Below, one piece after another: positions 21,300 to 23,526 of a stretch of 23,526 bases of DNA; the stretch's first letter is position 1; each line of letters begins with the position of its first letter. The notes under the pieces are model-generated. The model saw nothing but the letters and a program-made list of their open reading frames with translations, did no database searches and was not told where the DNA came from. The position numbers were made by a program, and so were the translations under genes. Origin of the DNA: JAVBNH01 sp031551635 (lineage in GTDB: Bacteria > Bacillota > Clostridia > Oscillospirales > Acutalibacteraceae); assembly GCA_031551635.1 (NCBI GenBank), contig JAVBNH010000043.1, positions 1 through 23,526 of the forward strand, read 5' to 3'.

Positions 21300-22310
21300 A
21301 TGACTAAAAATAGTATAAAAAAACTAATTTCTATTCTACTGTGTACAATAACAATGCTCATGCAACCGACTTCGATGCTCAGTGCAAAATCCACCGATGT
21401 CTATACTTTAGGCGACTTGAACGGCGACAGCCGTATCACCGCTGTTGACGCTCGCTTATGCCTTCGCGCCTCAGCAGAACTAGAAACATTGAGCGAAAAG
21501 CAAAAAGCCGCCGCTGATGTTCTCGGGAACGGTAAAGCTTCAGCCGTCGCTGCACGCATTATACTTCAATTCTCCGCGGAAATTATCAGCGTCTTTCCTG
21601 CCGAGCAACCACTCAGCACAACTGTCTGGAAGGAAGTACCGATTTCCGATAAAAAAATTCCTGTATCCAGCAGTCTATTACCCTTTGATCTACGAGAGAT
21701 TCTTTTAGGTTATGATAGTGATTTTAACTATCAATTTAATACTTATATTTTCAAGGGAACCATACTTAATTATAAAGCTTATCAAGTTTCATGGACAAAT
21801 GAAAACGCGGAAAAAGTTGGACCTTTCGAAAAGACAATTATAGAAGTTCATGTTGATAAAACATATTATGGTAATTTGCCAATAAAAAGCGATATTCTAA
21901 AGATTTATTATCCTATGCCTTTAACTTGGGAAATAGATGGATCTGTTGGTATTAAAAAAAATAGCGAATATATTTTTATTACTAAAGTTCTTGATGAAAA
22001 TTACACTAGTGCCGTAAAAATGATAACCCCAGAATATAAAGGTGAAAATGAAAAATATGCCGATGTTTCACTAGGCGGAACAAACTACAGATTACTTCCT
22101 GTTATTGACAAAAATGTTATTTTGCATTCAGGTTTTTTTGTTGATAATAAAGAGGTTATGCATAAAATTATACCATATGAAACAATTAATACCAGTGGAC
22201 TGGTACATTTAGATCATTTTGAAATTGGAGGATATATTGCACTCAGTATTGATGATTTCGAAATTGAATTCCCAAAGCTGATTGAGCAGCTTGAAAATAA
22301 ATATAAATAA
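21300..22310 (+). CDS. Secreted protein with N-terminal dockerin and unknown C-domain
   Basis: A 336-residue exported protein with a signal peptide of about 29 residues (MTKNSIKKLISILLCTITML...). Unusually the dockerin is at the N-terminus (about 37-98). Its first calcium loop is complete (D39, N41, D43, D50 in GDLNGDSRITAVDAR). The second (ADVLGNGKASAVAAR) has lost the ligands at positions 3 and 12, becoming Leu75 and Ala84. The rest (about 105-336) is an unrecognised domain with alternating hydrophobic strands (TYIFKGTILNYKAY, KTIIEVHVDKTYYG, EYIFITKVLDENY), probably beta-rich. No catalytic motif is seen. The start follows GCAGGAGG at good spacing. It is followed after 35 bp by the protease gene. 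It may act as an inhibitor, adaptor or binding module in a dockerin-organised complex; this is inference. Confidence 0.82.
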   Translation: MTKNSIKKLISILLCTITMLMQPTSMLSAKSTDVYTLGDLNGDSRITAVDARLCLRASAELETLSEKQKAAADVLGNGKASAVAARIILQFSAEIISVFPAEQPLSTTVWKEVPISDKKIPVSSSLLPFDLREILLGYDSDFNYQFNTYIFKGTILNYKAYQVSWTNENAEKVGPFEKTIIEVHVDKTYYGNLPIKSDILKIYYPMPLTWEIDGSVGIKKNSEYIFITKVLDENYTSAVKMITPEYKGENEKYADVSLGGTNYRLLPVIDKNVILHSGFFVDNKEVMHKIIPYETINTSGLVHLDHFEIGGYIALSIDDFEIEFPKLIEQLENKYK

Positions 22311-22345
22311 GATGAAAAATACCATCTTAAAAAGGAAGGGACAAA

Positions 22346-23344
22346 ATGAAATCATTATTTAAAATTATACTAAAAACCATATTCATAATAATCCTTATTC
22401 CAATTTTATTGTTTGATGCGAATTTTTCAACCCACGCTCATGATCTTGATGAATGGTCACAACATTATACAAAAAATAGGGCATATAGAAATGAATTTGA
22501 TTCGTTTGCAATAGGAAACTGGAATCATATGGGTATTAGTACAATAAATTATTATATCGACTCTGCTACTTTGCCTTTAAACAGTAATAACAGACAGAAA
22601 GTTTTTAATGCTTGGAATAGCGGTATCGCTTTATGGGGTACATTGATCAATAGCATTGAAACTTCACCCTCAGAAGCTCATATGAAAATTTGGTATAATT
22701 CTGACATTGCTTTTGAGGAAGCTGCGGCATATGCACCTAGTTATGGCGGTGATCCAAATAAACATTACAGAAAGGGATTGGTGTGGAACTCAGTTTATAA
22801 TGATTATAGATATGATGCAGAAATATTCATCACCTTTAAAGGGTTAAAAGATGACAAAAATGCAATCAGGAAAGGAATAATAGCTCATGAATTAGGGCAT
22901 CATTATGGAATCATGGATTTAAAACCATTGGGAGATGATAAGCGTACATTTACAGATCTTGATACTATTTATAATGATAACTATATTAATCATCCATCTA
23001 GTTATCCTACTAAAGTCTCAGGTCACGATAAAAACGCCTTACGTATAGGATTAAATGACCTCTGGTATGAAGTAGTTGATAATGATGTGCGGTTGTATCA
23101 AGAATCACCGGGTGTTTGGAAGTACCAGGAGCCATCAGGTGCTTGGAGATCACTTGGAGATATAAATAACAACGGAGAAATTGAAGCTGTTGACGCCAGA
23201 GCAGTGCTAAGATATAGTGCCAGTCTGGAAAGATTTAATGATACACAAAAAGCGGTTGCCGACGTTAATCGTAGTAGTGACATCACCGCTGCTGATGCCA
23301 GACAGGTTCTTAGATATTCTGCGGGGATTATATCAAAGTTTTAG
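22346..23344 (+). CDS. Secreted zinc protease (HExxHxxGxxD) with dockerin
   Basis: A 332-residue exported protein. An N-terminal hydrophobic signal (MKSLFKIILKTIFIIILIPI...) is followed by a zincin catalytic domain of about 200 residues with the motif H181-E-L-G-H185-H-Y-G-I-M-D191. The third ligand is thus Asp, as in snapalysin-type (M7) enzymes, rather than the usual His of metzincins. A following HPSSYPTKVSGHDKNALR resembles the matrixin-like region after the zinc site, but no clear Met-turn is seen. The C-terminal dockerin (271-332) has a complete first calcium loop (GDINNNGEIEAVDAR) and a slightly degenerate second one (ADVNRSSDITAADAR, missing the glycine). The start follows GGAAGGG. 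It is cotranscribed with the upstream dockerin protein. Proteolysis of an extracellular substrate is likely; the target is unknown. Confidence 0.87.
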   Translation: MKSLFKIILKTIFIIILIPILLFDANFSTHAHDLDEWSQHYTKNRAYRNEFDSFAIGNWNHMGISTINYYIDSATLPLNSNNRQKVFNAWNSGIALWGTLINSIETSPSEAHMKIWYNSDIAFEEAAAYAPSYGGDPNKHYRKGLVWNSVYNDYRYDAEIFITFKGLKDDKNAIRKGIIAHELGHHYGIMDLKPLGDDKRTFTDLDTIYNDNYINHPSSYPTKVSGHDKNALRIGLNDLWYEVVDNDVRLYQESPGVWKYQEPSGAWRSLGDINNNGEIEAVDARAVLRYSASLERFNDTQKAVADVNRSSDITAADARQVLRYSAGIISKF

Positions 23345-23349
23345 AACAA

Positions 23350-23387
23350 AAAAAAGACAGGGGACGGTAAAAAAGACAGGGGACGGT
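23350..23387. repeat. Two tandem copies of a 19-bp REP-like unit
   Basis: AAAAAAGACAGGGGACGGT occurs twice head to tail (23350-23368, 23369-23387), starting 5 bp after the stop codon of the protease gene. It carries the same GGGGACGG core as the element at 21094. Confidence 0.85.
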
Positions 23388-23484
23388 ACGAAACCACTGA
23401 AAAAGTCTCCGGCTGGCAAGAAATATGCAAATAAAAAAACCGAAATAAACAAAATAAATTGCAAAAAGTCTTCCATTTTTCGCT

Positions 23485-23499
23485 CAGATATGGTATAAT
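23485..23499 (+). promoter_or_regulatory. Extended -10 promoter near the right edge
   Basis: TGGTATAAT (TATAAT at 23494-23499 with an upstream TG). The -35 region is poor (TTCCAT at 23471). Transcription would start near 23506, at the ATG of the next reading frame. Confidence 0.5.
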
Positions 23500-23505
23500 A
23501 AAAGC

Positions 23506-23526
23506 ATGAAAAGCCTTATGGAACGA
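23506..23526 (+). CDS. Start of a gene cut by the window edge
   Basis: ATG at 23506 opens a frame reading MKSLMER to the edge. There is no ribosome binding site between the promoter and this ATG, so either the mRNA is leaderless or the real start lies beyond the window. Product cannot be judged from seven codons. Confidence 0.25.

Noticed and set aside
23217..23498. Plus-strand reading frame of 93 codons overlapping the dockerin of the protease
   Set aside because: It is in another frame of the dockerin coding region and continues into the REP-like units; no start signals.

Overview
The window looks like a chromosomal segment of a spore-forming, Gram-positive Clostridia bacterium, most likely of the Oscillospiraceae/Ruminococcaceae type. 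The evidence is a spore germination protease gene (gpr) followed by spoIIP, purine-rich ribosome binding sites, canonical TTGACA/TATAAT-like promoters, and several secreted proteins with type I dockerin modules. Species cannot be named from the sequence.

Layout. 1-2774 is a minus-strand block: a SIMPL-domain protein, a von Willebrand A (VWA) protein, and a PadR regulator translationally coupled to a decayed DUF2812 gene. 2871-3420 holds tRNA-Thr(TGT) with its promoter and terminator, a 29-bp duplicate of the tRNA 3' end, and a 63-bp tandem repeat. 3584-6235 is the sporulation block: gpr, an array of 14-bp repeats with an inverted partner array, spoIIP and a 54-aa membrane peptide. 6232-7636 holds a frameshifted PDDEXK nuclease gene (YhcG/DUF1016) and a small unknown gene; its end genes share stop-codon bases with their convergent neighbours. 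7633-10517 is a three-gene minus-strand ABC-2 exporter operon. 10868-12328 is a secreted metallophosphoesterase. 12338-12991 holds terminators, a palindromic repeat in two copies and a stand-alone small RNA gene on the minus strand. 13300-14334 is a macro-domain protein with a helical C-terminal domain.

14504-23344 is the most distinctive part: two transcription units coding for secreted proteins. The first has a promoter whose spacer contains a run of nine G. It encodes a 1238-aa protein (DNRLRE-like domain, six Ig-like repeats, ricin-like domain, dockerin), two paralogous membrane-anchored proteins of unknown function, and a dockerin-bearing protein with the zinc-ligand pattern of phospholipase C. 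The second encodes an N-terminal-dockerin protein of unknown function and a dockerin-bearing HExxHxxGxxD zinc protease. No carbohydrate-active enzyme is recognisable among them, so this reads as a dockerin-organised extracellular system devoted to something other than plant fibre. From about 18 kb onward the genes are clearly more A+T-rich than those at 3.5-14 kb.

The window is rich in small intergenic repeats: short tandem arrays, palindromes, and GGGGACGG-type REP-like elements lying just downstream of stop codons. It also contains two recently broken genes. The last bases hold an extended -10 promoter and the first codons of a gene that continues outside the window.
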